Assembly (NCBI GenBank): GCA_002495845.1
Contig: DAHF01000076.1
Coordinates: 1 to 23,490, forward strand
DNA: 23,490 bases
Direction of reading: 5' to 3'
From: Sulfolobus sp. UBA167
GTDB lineage: Archaea > Thermoproteota > Thermoprotei_A > Sulfolobales > Sulfolobaceae
Part shown: piece by piece, positions 1 through 7,798 of the stretch
Layout: the number at the start of each line of letters is the position of its first letter
Numbering within the stretch: position 1 is the first letter of the stretch
Translations under genes and position numbers: made by a program
Notes under the pieces: generated by a model
Seen by the model: only the letters and a program-made list of their open reading frames with translations
The model's database searches: none
What the model was told of the DNA's origin: nothing

Positions 1-60
1 AGAGCCGTGAAGCAGGAAGCCCCTAGGAAGGGTAGTTCACTCGATCGTGAAACTCTTTAG
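1..60 (+). mobile_element. 3' tail of an IS200/IS605-type TnpB gene and right end (partial)
   Basis: The first frame stays open from the window edge to a TAG at 58-60 and reads as a basic tail containing KQEAPRKGSS, which resembles the C-terminus of archaeal IS605-type TnpB (OrfB). It carries GAAGCAGGAA (9-18) and ends in GGTAGTTCAC (31-40). The same two blocks recur, on the reverse strand, in the decayed element near 20.24-20.30 kb, which is the main support for a shared transposon right end. In this family the 3' end of tnpB overlaps the guide (omega/re) RNA. Only the last 19 codons are visible, so activity cannot be judged. Family assignment is inference from the tail. Confidence 0.45.
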
Positions 61-123
61 CTAGAAGTATAGCAGTCTAAGCTTTCCCTGCGAGCATTAG
101 CGGAAACTTATCTCCACGTCAGT

Positions 124-300
124 TTACATCACGTGGACTAGAGCATCTTTGCTACTGTCTCTCAAGATAGAATCACTGAGTTCTTTCCTATAATCTCCAT
201 GACCAATGTACACATGAACAGCTTTCATGATAAGAGGAGTTGAAATTAGCGAACAAGCAAAAATCCGGTACCGTGGACAGAGAGCCATGAGAACTTCCAC
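124..300 (-). CDS. possible small protein, unknown function (about 54-58 aa)
   Basis: A short reverse frame with GTG start at 300 (or ATG at 288) and TAA at 124-126. It encodes a hydrophobic-then-polar product with the stretch HVYIGHGDYRKELSDSILRD and two cysteines near the start. I do not recognise the family. Support: an AT-rich TATA-like element (about 335-343, reverse strand) lies at a suitable distance, and the frame looks protein-like. Against: codon choice (CGG, TTT) differs from neighbours and it lies beside transposon debris, so it may be a fragment of a decayed gene. Confidence 0.3.
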   Translation of the reverse strand: MEVLMALCPRYRIFACSLISTPLIMKAVHVYIGHGDYRKELSDSILRDSSKDALVHVM

Positions 301-435
301 GTCTACGGCATTTCCTGAATGTATACACCATAAAGGTTAAATTTACTAGCATTAAAAAAACGAAAGGTTTCTCTTAAGGGCGAGAAAATCATCACCTCCG
401 CGTCCAAAAAACACATGAACATGAAAAGGTGAATC

Positions 436-446
436 ATTTAAATATG
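436..446 (+). promoter_or_regulatory. TATA box for ppa
   Basis: ATTTAAATATG is a TATA-like element centred near 441. A transcript starting about 26 bp downstream would begin at about 466-470, almost at the initiation codon, so ppa is probably leaderless as is common in Sulfolobales. Confidence 0.55.
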
Positions 447-472
447 AAACCGCGTATTCTATTGTGAGAAAA

Positions 473-979
473 ATGAAGGTCTCAGCGGGAAAAGACTTCC
501 CTAAATTAATCAACGTTTTTATAGAAATTCCTATGGGATCAAACGTGAAGTACGAATACGACGAGGAGGAAGAAGTGGTCAAAGTTGACAGAGTCCTCTA
601 CACTTCGATGGTATATCCTTTCAACTACGGTTTCATCCCAGGCACAAAGGCCGACGACGGAGATCCGATAGATGTATTGGTAATCAGCAACATGCCGTTC
701 TACCCCGGTACAGTGGTAGAGGCAAGACCCGTGGGCATGATAAGGATGACAGATGAGGAAGGTGTTGATACCAAGGTAATAGCTGTTCCGAAAGACAAAG
801 TAGACCCAACGTTCTCCAACATAAGAGAAATAACTGACATCCCTGAAGCAGTCAAGAACAAGATGGTCCACTTCTTCGAACACTACAAGGAATTAGAGCC
901 AGGAAAGTGGGTCAGGATATCCGGTTGGGGGACTTCAAGCGAAGCAATGGAAAACATTAAAAAAGCCATGAAAATTTAA
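473..979 (+). CDS. ppa: Inorganic pyrophosphatase, family I
   Basis: Cytoplasmic Mg-dependent enzyme that hydrolyses pyrophosphate to orthophosphate and so drives biosynthetic reactions forward. The product (168 aa from ATG 473) carries the family signature DGDPIDV with the metal-binding aspartates, the upstream YPFNYGFIPGT block and the C-terminal FFEHYKELEPGKW block; length fits the archaeal hexameric enzymes. An in-frame GTG at 464 would add three residues (MRK); I prefer ATG 473 because relatives begin at MK(V/L)S. The TATA box about 30 bp upstream implies a leaderless message. The glycosyltransferase starts 7 nt after the stop and is probably cotranscribed. Confidence 0.96.
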   Translation: MKVSAGKDFPKLINVFIEIPMGSNVKYEYDEEEEVVKVDRVLYTSMVYPFNYGFIPGTKADDGDPIDVLVISNMPFYPGTVVEARPVGMIRMTDEEGVDTKVIAVPKDKVDPTFSNIREITDIPEAVKNKMVHFFEHYKELEPGKWVRISGWGTSSEAMENIKKAMKI

Positions 980-986
980 TAATATT

Positions 987-2120
987 GTGTTATCAAATAT
1001 AACTCTGCTTTCACTACTTCTCGTCATATTAGTTTTGCCCTCATCTGTTTGGAACTCGTTGCAGTTCATCTACCTTAAAGTAGGTAAGAAGAGTGAAAGA
1101 GAACCCCAAATTGAGGGAAGGAAGAGGGTAAGCGTAATAGTAGCTATCAAGGGGGAAAGCCCTAGGTTAGTCAAGGAAATGCTAGAGAACATGTCTGAAC
1201 AGACTTACAAGAACTTTGAGGTCATACTAGTATCTGACGACGATGAGACGACCTTCAGCGAATTAGAAAGAACGCTGAACTTCCCTTTCGTCAGGCTAGT
1301 TAAAGGAAAGGGAAGGGGAATGAAGGCTGGAGCTCTAAACCTGGGATGCGAACTAGCGAGCGGAGACCTCTTAGTCTTCTTGGACGTGGAGGCTAGGGTA
1401 GACAAGGACTTCCTCGAGAGAGCATCGTCCCTAAAGGGAGATGCGTTCGCATTCAGGTTGAGAATAAGAAAGAACTTCTCGTCAGCGTTGGAGGAGACTT
1501 ATCACGTCATGACGGAGTTCTCAATGAACGCTCTGTTCAAGGGGAGGAGCTTGCTGAACCTACCTATCTTCCCTAACGGTTCTGCCTTCATGGTCAGGAA
1601 GGAGGTGCTCTCCAGAGTAGGAGGGTTCAAGGAGGGCTCTTACGCCGAGGACTTAGAGATGGGAATTAGACTGTTTATGCACGGAATCAAGGTAAATTAC
1701 ATTGATAGCTTGATAGTTTATACTATGTCTACTCCTGACGAAAATGCCCTCAGGAGCCAGATCTCCAGGTGGGCTTACGGGTCGGGTGAGCTCTTATGGG
1801 AATCCCTCATGATGATGAAGAAGGGCGTGAAAGGTATAGAGGGCTTCATGTACTCTCAGCAATGGGGACTTTACTTTGCCCCATTCATAGTGCTCCTGGT
1901 CGGAATTTTCATGATACCCGTGGTTGGCCCAGTTCCGTTCATCTCCTCGCTGACGGTTTTCGTAGCCATGTCAGTCCCATTTATCCTTTCGAACAGGAAC
2001 GCTGAGGCAGGCTACGGCGTGCATTTCCTGACTGCAGTCATGAATGGATATTTGAGAGGACTGCTAAGGATGAGATTCGAGTGGCGCGTGACTCCTAAGG
2101 AAGAGGTCGTAAATAGCTAG
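987..2120 (+). CDS. Membrane glycosyltransferase, GT2 family
   Basis: Predicted processive-type GT-A glycosyltransferase (377 aa). An N-terminal hydrophobic segment (about residues 1-25) precedes the catalytic domain: RVSVIVAIKGE beta strand, the VSDDDE segment, the FLDVEARVD metal-binding region, the AEDLEMG acceptor/base motif and QISRWAYGSGE, a Q-x-x-R-W-type motif. Two or three membrane helices follow (about 285-345). The arrangement resembles cellulose/hyaluronan-synthase-like enzymes and archaeal dolichol-sugar or polysaccharide transferases; the sugar cannot be told. GTG start, 7 nt after ppa, with no independent promoter visible. Ends facing the reverse-strand HD gene. Confidence 0.88.
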   Translation: MLSNITLLSLLLVILVLPSSVWNSLQFIYLKVGKKSEREPQIEGRKRVSVIVAIKGESPRLVKEMLENMSEQTYKNFEVILVSDDDETTFSELERTLNFPFVRLVKGKGRGMKAGALNLGCELASGDLLVFLDVEARVDKDFLERASSLKGDAFAFRLRIRKNFSSALEETYHVMTEFSMNALFKGRSLLNLPIFPNGSAFMVRKEVLSRVGGFKEGSYAEDLEMGIRLFMHGIKVNYIDSLIVYTMSTPDENALRSQISRWAYGSGELLWESLMMMKKGVKGIEGFMYSQQWGLYFAPFIVLLVGIFMIPVVGPVPFISSLTVFVAMSVPFILSNRNAEAGYGVHFLTAVMNGYLRGLLRMRFEWRVTPKEEVVNS

Positions 2121-2223
2121 TGTGAAAAGTGTCGCGACGTCGAATCTGCGAAATTCGTGGAGATTGATCCCTCAACAAGGTAACTGAACACGCTTAGATT
2201 CCCGTGGTCTTGCCAACAGATTT
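2121..2223. other. Convergent intergenic spacer with small palindromes
   Basis: Gap between two converging genes. It contains an 8-bp palindrome CGACGTCG and a short stem CGAAT/ATTCG just after it. No T-rich terminator, tRNA fold or complete C/D box set is visible. Nothing further can be supported. Confidence 0.3.
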
Positions 2224-2769
2224 TCAGCCAGAGCTAGAATGCTCTATCATGTCTAATACGATTTGCTTCACTTTGTTCAAGGAAGGGTCATCCAACATTT
2301 TGTTTATTTCTGGCATATAGGTCTCTAGAATTTTACTAACTTCATATCCCCTTTTCTTAAGCCTGTTAGCCTCCATGGATGTCGATATCCTATCTGACAA
2401 TTTAGCTACCTGAGCTTCTATAGTTGCACCACCCTTCAATTCGGCGAAAAGCTCCTCGCCTATCCCTATCTCCCTGAACGCCTCCATCTCCGCTTCTCTC
2501 TTGTCAAGCCTCAATGAAGCCCACTTAGGTAAGTCCCCTAGAAGGGATTCCCCTAAGTCGTGGAAAAGGGCTATAGAAGATGCATGGTCTGGGTTGATCT
2601 GGACTCCCATTTCCTTCAACTTCTTTGAAATGTAATATGCAATTACCGCTGCCTCAAAGGAGTGCGAAGCCACGGTATCTCCCATGACAGGAGGAACCCC
2701 GCTCTGCATCCAACCTGTCCTAACCAGGTTTTTACAAGCTGACAGAACGCCTTCAATCAATTTCCTCAC
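2224..2769 (-). CDS. HD-domain phosphohydrolase (5'-deoxynucleotidase/YfbR-like)
   Basis: 181-residue metal-dependent phosphohydrolase of the HD superfamily. The metal ligands are visible as a His in the segment ASHSFEA (about residue 36) and the FHDLGE doublet (about 69-70), followed by the helix containing EAQVAKLSDRIS with a conserved late Asp. Family members act on nucleoside 5'-monophosphates; the substrate here is not known. The GTG start overlaps the thiDN stop as GTGA, implying translational coupling, so it is the third gene of the MoaDE-ThiDN operon. A role in removing a nucleotide by-product of cofactor synthesis is only a guess from context. Confidence 0.8.
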   Translation of the reverse strand: MRKLIEGVLSACKNLVRTGWMQSGVPPVMGDTVASHSFEAAVIAYYISKKLKEMGVQINPDHASSIALFHDLGESLLGDLPKWASLRLDKREAEMEAFREIGIGEELFAELKGGATIEAQVAKLSDRISTSMEANRLKKRGYEVSKILETYMPEINKMLDDPSLNKVKQIVLDMIEHSSSG

Positions 2770-4106
2770 TCAGTTAAGAGTAGCTTTAAGGTTCTAATTA
2801 GTCCATCTATTCCAAGCGACCATATTCTGATCATCGCTTCCTTTCCTTTCATACCTCTATCGAAAGCAACGTTTGCTCCCTCCTTTGAAGATATTTCTGC
2901 AATCCAGTCCATGGTTCTTTCCTCGCCCCAAGTGGGTTCATTTTCCCTGAATATCTCGACAACGTTATACCCTTCATTGGAGAGCTTTCGTACGAACCTT
3001 TCATCAAACCTCACATTGATCAGCGAGTCTGCACAGACTCCCCTCTTTATGAGTCCGTTCAGAAGCCTCGCAGTATGAGTCGGGTTTCCGAAAACTGCTG
3101 GAAAGCCCACCCTGACCCCGCCGTCCCACTCTTTAATTATCCTCCCTTGATATGTTGCTATGTCGCCTAATCCGTCAACCAGACTCGGAGGGATGGAGTG
3201 GGCTAAATTTGACTGGACTTCTGGCACGAGCTTTGAGAACTCTCTCTCACTGCGTATGAAATTGGCGAAGTTTCTCATATCCTCAAGCACATGATACTTA
3301 TAGAAGTCCTTCCTCATCTTTGCTAGAGGATCTATAGGGCCTATTCCCTTACCTACGTGAAGACCATGCTTTATCCCCCAGTATACAAACGACTTAGCCT
3401 CGGATACAGCACTTACTATGTTATTGCTCTTGAGATAAGACGATAGGAGAGCCGAGGCAAACACGCTCCCAGTACCGTGAGTATCTGTGTTCTCTAGCCT
3501 AGGAAGTATGTATTCTACATGTCCCCCTGCCCAACAAAGAACGTCCTTGGACTCTCCTCCTGGTATATGCCCTCCCTTCAGGACGACGTATCTGGATCCG
3601 AAGTCGCTCAGGAGTTTCATACATGCTGAGACTTGATCCTTGACTTCCTCTCCCATGAGCAAGGAGGCTTCCACCGCGTTCGGAGTTATGACTAATGCCC
3701 TTCTCAAGAGTTCTTTGAAGCGCCCAACATCCTTTATGAGCGGAGTCCCGTCCTTAGCGAAGAGGACTGGGTCAACTACAAGAGGTAGGGTCCCATGAAG
3801 AGATTCCATTCTATCTATCTCCTCAAGCACTACCCCCACTTGGTCGGCATCGTAGATCATCCCCGTCTTGATTCCAGACACATGAAAGTCCTCCACTATT
3901 GTCCTTATCTGGTGTCTCAGTTCTTCTGGCTTCACGGGGTATATTCCCTTTATACCCATGGTGTTCTGAGCAGTGATAGCAGTTACAGCTCCTGCCCCGT
4001 GAAACCCGAACAAGTCGAAGACCTTCAAGTCAGTCTCGACTCCCGCCCCATTCCCTGAATCATACCCTGCTATTGAGAGTAGAGTGTCAAACTTATCCCT
4101 CTGCAT
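2766..4106 (-). CDS. thiDN: Bifunctional HMP(-P) kinase / thiamine-phosphate synthase (ThiD-ThiN)
   Basis: Thiamine biosynthesis. Residues about 1-265 form a ribokinase-fold ThiD that phosphorylates hydroxymethylpyrimidine and its monophosphate: SIAGYDSGNGAG near the N-terminus, GIKTGMI, DPV, TPN and the HGTGSVFASALLSSYL anion-hole/catalytic segment. Residues about 275-446 match ThiN, the archaeal thiamine-phosphate synthase that replaces ThiE, with VGFPAVFGN followed by a terminal helix. The two-domain order is the usual archaeal ThiDN arrangement and length. ATG start; its first 14 nt overlap the end of the moaDE gene. Downstream HD gene is coupled by GTGA. Confidence 0.92.
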   Translation of the reverse strand: MQRDKFDTLLSIAGYDSGNGAGVETDLKVFDLFGFHGAGAVTAITAQNTMGIKGIYPVKPEELRHQIRTIVEDFHVSGIKTGMIYDADQVGVVLEEIDRMESLHGTLPLVVDPVLFAKDGTPLIKDVGRFKELLRRALVITPNAVEASLLMGEEVKDQVSACMKLLSDFGSRYVVLKGGHIPGGESKDVLCWAGGHVEYILPRLENTDTHGTGSVFASALLSSYLKSNNIVSAVSEAKSFVYWGIKHGLHVGKGIGPIDPLAKMRKDFYKYHVLEDMRNFANFIRSEREFSKLVPEVQSNLAHSIPPSLVDGLGDIATYQGRIIKEWDGGVRVGFPAVFGNPTHTARLLNGLIKRGVCADSLINVRFDERFVRKLSNEGYNVVEIFRENEPTWGEERTMDWIAEISSKEGANVAFDRGMKGKEAMIRIWSLGIDGLIRTLKLLLTE

Positions 4107-4788
4107 CTCCCTTCTTCACCCTCGTGTTCCCTGCAACTACCCAGTAATCTCCGTCGTCCCTTCTCTCCAACTTCCATATTCCAGTAGTGTGCTTCACAAG
4201 TTCCACGGTCTCCTTCACTGCATCTATGGAGTCCTTCCTTCCCCTTCCAAGCGCCATGATAATCATCACGTCTTCGCCGGGTTTCATGGAATCTATTGCG
4301 TGCACTATCTTGAGGTCAACGAGGTCCTTGTATTTTTCCTTCATAGACCCCTCGATTTCACGAAACCTTTTCTTGGTATATTCTTCATAGCTCTCGTAGT
4401 CCAACTCCTTTACCTCATGTCCTTCAACCTTGCCCTTAACGAAACCTACGTAGACCACCAAGGATCCAGCCTCTGATGGAGCAGAGCTCCTGAACTTCCT
4501 TATTTCTTCAATGATGTCTATCTTTCCTTTGACTAGGTCCCCTCCTGCCGGTGGTGGCATGAGGGCTATCTCGTCGCCCTCTTTTATTTCGTGACCGGTC
4601 TCTCCGTTAACAAGGAATATCACTTTCACTCCTTTCTTCCCGTTAACTAAGTTCGAAAACGATGTTCCCCATCTCCTTGAGAGCTCTTCCTTCAGGCACT
4701 CCACGTCTTTGCATTCTGTCTCCACGTATTCTTCCTGTTTTCCCGTTATGTCCTTCAATAAAGCAAAGTAGAGCACTTTTATTCTCAT
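4093..4788 (-). CDS. moaDE: MoaD-MoaE fusion, molybdopterin synthase (MoaX-like)
   Basis: Molybdopterin synthase inserts two sulfurs into cyclic pyranopterin monophosphate. Residues 1-83 are a ubiquitin-fold MoaD ending in the PPPAGG tail whose last glycine is normally a free C-terminal thiocarboxylate. Here the chain runs on through DLVKGK into a complete MoaE domain (about 86-225). MoaE catalytic lysines are recognisable as Lys199 (LVKH) and Lys206 (WKLE); the AHR motif of E. coli MoaE appears as GRGR, so its histidine position is glycine while the arginine is kept. Mycobacterial MoaX has this architecture and is known to be cleaved after the MoaD tail. First gene of a three-gene operon; no clear TATA box upstream. 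Confidence 0.9.
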   Translation of the reverse strand: MRIKVLYFALLKDITGKQEEYVETECKDVECLKEELSRRWGTSFSNLVNGKKGVKVIFLVNGETGHEIKEGDEIALMPPPAGGDLVKGKIDIIEEIRKFRSSAPSEAGSLVVYVGFVKGKVEGHEVKELDYESYEEYTKKRFREIEGSMKEKYKDLVDLKIVHAIDSMKPGEDVMIIMALGRGRKDSIDAVKETVELVKHTTGIWKLERRDDGDYWVVAGNTRVKKGDAEG

Positions 4789-5037
4789 CTATTTTCAAGG
4801 ATACCTTAGGCTCCGTTCCTTTTATGTTCTTTCGAGCCTGGGATTCTTCTCATGAAGCCGAGTTTAGAGAGTAACTCTCACGGATTGGTTTTGTAGAAGA
4901 TGAGAAGTTCTTCTAAAAAGTTAAGGCTCCTCTTGGCAAGAACTTATGCTTTAGAGCATGCAGAGAAAAGGAGGAGTTAGAAATTTACCTTTCCTTCGTA
5001 CCAAGCCTCATGAGTTGTGAGGCCATCCTATAAGTCC
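4789..5037. other. Intergenic region upstream of the moaDE operon
   Basis: No convincing gene. It contains a 13-bp near-palindrome GAGAGT-A-ACTCTC (about 4867-4879), a run CCTCATG (near 5010) that pairs with CATGAGG (near 5043), and a 26-codon forward frame (4900-4980) too short to support. It may hold the moaDE promoter, but I cannot place a TATA box with confidence. Confidence 0.3.
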
Positions 5038-5214
5038 TCAGCCATGAGGATAGTTGAAACTCTTCCCTAGCTTATCGTATGTCTTGATGGATACTAAAGA
5101 TTCCCTTATTTGGATTTTTATGTTCTTCTCTATTTTAACCAGGAGAAGACTCTTGATACCTTCACGAAGTTGTTTGATAGGGACTAGAAAAGAGCTATTT
5201 ATCCCAATCTTCAT
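5038..5214 (-). CDS. possible small protein, unknown function (58 aa)
   Basis: ATG-started reverse frame of 58 codons: a hydrophobic/basic helix-rich sequence with LREGIKSLLLVKIEKNI and ending KSFNYPHG. Family not recognised. A TATA-like CTTAAATATTC lies about 40-48 bp upstream (5252-5262), leaving a short leader. It sits alone in a gene-poor gap, so it could be a truncated or decaying gene rather than a functional one. Confidence 0.33.
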   Translation of the reverse strand: MKIGINSSFLVPIKQLREGIKSLLLVKIEKNIKIQIRESLVSIKTYDKLGKSFNYPHG

Positions 5215-5472
5215 TGAAACGGTTGCTCTAGTCGAATTTAACCCTTCTACGTTGAATATTTAAGGAAAAAAAGAAATATTTAATATTCATCCGCCTTGAG
5301 AGGCTTTAATCCGTTTTGTAAAGAGGGTATCAAGTATGTCTTCATCACAGTTTCAATTCAGACATTCAAAATAGGGTTAGAATAACTGATTTTTTACCAT
5401 GATAAAAATAAGTTATTATCCATGTTATTGAAAAGTCTAAACTCAGGAAATCAGGAGATGATTTCTCAATGG
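5215..5472. other. AT-rich intergenic region
   Basis: Contains the TATA-like element for the small reverse frame and the terminator-like hairpin at 5447-5465. No other coding frame, RNA fold or repeat could be supported. Confidence 0.3.
5447..5465 (-). terminator. Hairpin downstream of the 2-hydroxyacid dehydrogenase gene
   Basis: GAAATCA and TGATTTC form a perfect 7-bp stem with a 5-nt loop, 7 nt beyond the stop codon of the large reverse gene. On that strand it is followed by a moderately T-rich stretch (GTTTAGACTTTTC). It could terminate or stabilise the transcript; archaeal termination mainly needs T-runs, so the role is inferred. Confidence 0.4.
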
Positions 5473-7743
5473 CTAAATATAAGCTGCTTCTGCTAGTGCG
5501 TCGCTTATTATTGTTGGTGAGACTATTGACATTGAAATCTTGTTCAGGGCTTCAACAAATTCCTTTGACTTCACTACGTCTGACATGCTATACTCCAAGT
5601 TTGGCGACTCGAGTATCTTTTTCTGTAGTTCCGTTACCACCGAGGAAAAGTCCTGATGTGAGATTATTTCAGAGATTGACTTTATTTTCTCGTCAAATAG
5701 AGGTTTGTTCACTATTATCTCTCTCGTCGCGTCCTTCACTTCTTTATTTTTAGTTACGTTCTCAAAGAGAATTTTATAGAAGTACTTTTTGGCTATTGAA
5801 GACGAGATGAGAATGAAATACTGCGATCCTCCAGATTTCCAGAAGTAGACCTTACCGGCCATTTCGTCAGCTGCTGCCAACAAGGATCTATTTATGGAGT
5901 CTATGATAACGTTTAGCAAGTCGGTGTCATTAAATGTCTTCTTTGATTCTTCCTGTCTATCCATGTCCTTAACTATGAACTTGCTGTACACGGAGGTTGT
6001 TCCAAATTTCCATGTTGAAAAGGGACAAATTGTAGAGTAATTCTTTACATTTATTGGAAAGCTCTTGCCCTTGTAAGTCATAGTCCATATGCCTGCACAT
6101 TCAGAGTACTTACCCTCTATTCCCAACTTCCTCGCCCAGCAACCTGCGTGGACTTCACCGTCCTGGACGCTTCCCTTTACAACGTCGTAAGCTAAGACTC
6201 CTTTGTCCCCGCTGAGCTTATTGTAAACGTAAAGTCCCTCAGGGCACAGGAAGTATACTCCTTGGGCTCCCAACTGGTCCTTCAGGACCTTAATTTTCTC
6301 AACGTACTTCTTGGCTTCAGTTTCGTTCCCTGAGATGTAGTCCGCGAAGCCACAGCACTCCCCGTCCATGAGAAAGACTCTAGGCGAGAGTCCTGAAGGT
6401 AAGTTACCGTTGGAGGATAGAAACCCCAAGAAGCCCTTCAGACCTAGAGGGTCGTATTTCGTAGAGCACCCAGCGAAGAGCAAGAAGACCGGTCTGTTCT
6501 TATACTTGTTTTCAAGGTCAGATACGAGATGTTTAACATCAAGGTCAGCCTTCGGCGTTTCCACAAAAAGCTTCTCGAACTCCTCGTTATATTTAGGTAA
6601 GGTCTCTGTAATTGACGATATAGGTATGTCAACTGGACACGCGTCTTCACACTCCTTGCATCCAAAGCAGTAATCTGCGTTTGTTTCGTTCAGCATCCTC
6701 CCGAACCTGCCAGGAGGCGAGTAGAGAGGGTTCTTTGTGACCTTAAACGATATGCAAGAGTCAAGACAAGCACCGCAATTGACGCATCTCATTGCCTCCT
6801 CGAACTCGTTCCTCATCCTGACAAGCCTCTTCGGGACCTTGATTTCAGCCTTCTTCACCTTGGAAATGATCAACTTGTGGACTTCGTTGTAGTCTTGGAG
6901 GGATGGCCATGGGTAGACGTCTGGGTTTTCCTTTAAGAAAGAGAAAACTTCAGGCACTCTAGACTCCTCAATTGAGCCCAAGATTACTCCGTACTTCATT
7001 GGTGAGTTATAGTTTATTACATAACCTAAATTATATTCCATATTAAGAGAGGACCTGACCTTGGATACCTTTTCAATTGTTGACCTGATGATGAGGGGAA
7101 CGTAGCCCCTTTTCACAGACCTTGACGCTTTATCGTTAACTTCCGTGACGAGCTTCCATGTATCTACGCTACTCTTATCGCTTCTTATCAGGGAGGAATA
7201 GAAGGCGGGAGAATAGAAAGTGAGAGATCCGTCGTCTTGTATGATGCCACTCCAAGCGTAGAAGTTCTCGTCCTTGGTTTCAATCACTTCAGTATATTTA
7301 GCTACTGTGAGATATGCGAGGTCGTTCTCTAAGGAATGGACGTTCTTCTTGTAGTTCACGAAGCCGAACCTATAGCTTCCGAAACCGGATCCGTTAGTTG
7401 CGATAAAACCTCCAACTGTTCCGTTCAGGTAGACAGGAAATAGGACTGGGAAAAGCCCAAGCTTATTTAGCTCCTCCACTACGTTTTTAAATTTCGCTCC
7501 AGATGGTACCTCTACTTGAGAGAACACACTGTTTATTTCCTTCTTTACTCTCACAACCTTACCATCCTCGAACTTGTCTGGGGCAGACCTGACCTTTACC
7601 CCTCCGTATTGCAGAGTGCTTCCAGCCATTGAGGTAAGTCTTCCTAGCACTACTTCTCCTTCTTCCTTGTTCTGTATCTTCTTTAGGTCGTTAGCATCTA
7701 GGAATTTCACTGCTCTGCTGAAAATGGAGGCATCTAGAATCAA
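5473..7743 (-). CDS. FAD-linked 2-hydroxyacid dehydrogenase fused to Fe-S (CCG) subunit (GlcD-GlcF type)
   Basis: A 756-residue flavo-iron-sulfur dehydrogenase of the glycolate oxidase/D-lactate dehydrogenase family. Residues about 40-140 carry the FAD-binding PCMH fold (GTVGGFIATNGSGFGSYRFG). Two ferredoxin-like clusters follow: Cys320/323/326/330 and Cys359/362/365/369. A CCG domain has Cys426 (FAGCSTKY) and Cys463-464 (GECCGF), with a second Cys-containing half near HAGCWARK and ICPFSTW. The last ~170 residues match nothing I know. Electrons would pass to a membrane carrier; the substrate is unknown. TTG start, with TTAAAAC about 28 bp upstream on its strand, so leaderless. Single-gene unit, divergent from pok. 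Confidence 0.85.
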   Translation of the reverse strand: MILDASIFSRAVKFLDANDLKKIQNKEEGEVVLGRLTSMAGSTLQYGGVKVRSAPDKFEDGKVVRVKKEINSVFSQVEVPSGAKFKNVVEELNKLGLFPVLFPVYLNGTVGGFIATNGSGFGSYRFGFVNYKKNVHSLENDLAYLTVAKYTEVIETKDENFYAWSGIIQDDGSLTFYSPAFYSSLIRSDKSSVDTWKLVTEVNDKASRSVKRGYVPLIIRSTIEKVSKVRSSLNMEYNLGYVINYNSPMKYGVILGSIEESRVPEVFSFLKENPDVYPWPSLQDYNEVHKLIISKVKKAEIKVPKRLVRMRNEFEEAMRCVNCGACLDSCISFKVTKNPLYSPPGRFGRMLNETNADYCFGCKECEDACPVDIPISSITETLPKYNEEFEKLFVETPKADLDVKHLVSDLENKYKNRPVFLLFAGCSTKYDPLGLKGFLGFLSSNGNLPSGLSPRVFLMDGECCGFADYISGNETEAKKYVEKIKVLKDQLGAQGVYFLCPEGLYVYNKLSGDKGVLAYDVVKGSVQDGEVHAGCWARKLGIEGKYSECAGIWTMTYKGKSFPINVKNYSTICPFSTWKFGTTSVYSKFIVKDMDRQEESKKTFNDTDLLNVIIDSINRSLLAAADEMAGKVYFWKSGGSQYFILISSSIAKKYFYKILFENVTKNKEVKDATREIIVNKPLFDEKIKSISEIISHQDFSSVVTELQKKILESPNLEYSMSDVVKSKEFVEALNKISMSIVSPTIISDALAEAAYI

Positions 7744-7798
7744 CAGTATCTATAACTACTGTTTTAAGAGATCTATTAACCTTTTCTTCTGATAGTTA
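7744..7798. promoter_or_regulatory. Divergent promoter region between the dehydrogenase and pok
   Basis: 55-bp gap between divergent starts. GTTTTAAGAG (7760-7769) reads as a TATA-like element for the reverse gene at 7743 (about 22-28 bp), and TCTATTAACC (7771-7780) or the same block serves the forward gene at 7799. The two promoters must overlap, so the genes may be reciprocally regulated. Confidence 0.4.

Noticed and set aside
352..582. Reverse frame opposite the start of ppa
   Set aside because: Antisense shadow of a strongly conserved gene, with low-complexity serine/phenylalanine content.
2121..2223. Possible C/D box or other small RNA between converging genes
   Set aside because: A CTGA and short palindromes occur, but no C box (RTGATGA), no matching D' box and no promoter or terminator frame it.
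4900..4980. 26-residue forward frame (starts MRSSSKKLRLLLAR)
   Set aside because: Too short, no promoter or ribosome-binding site, no recognised similarity.
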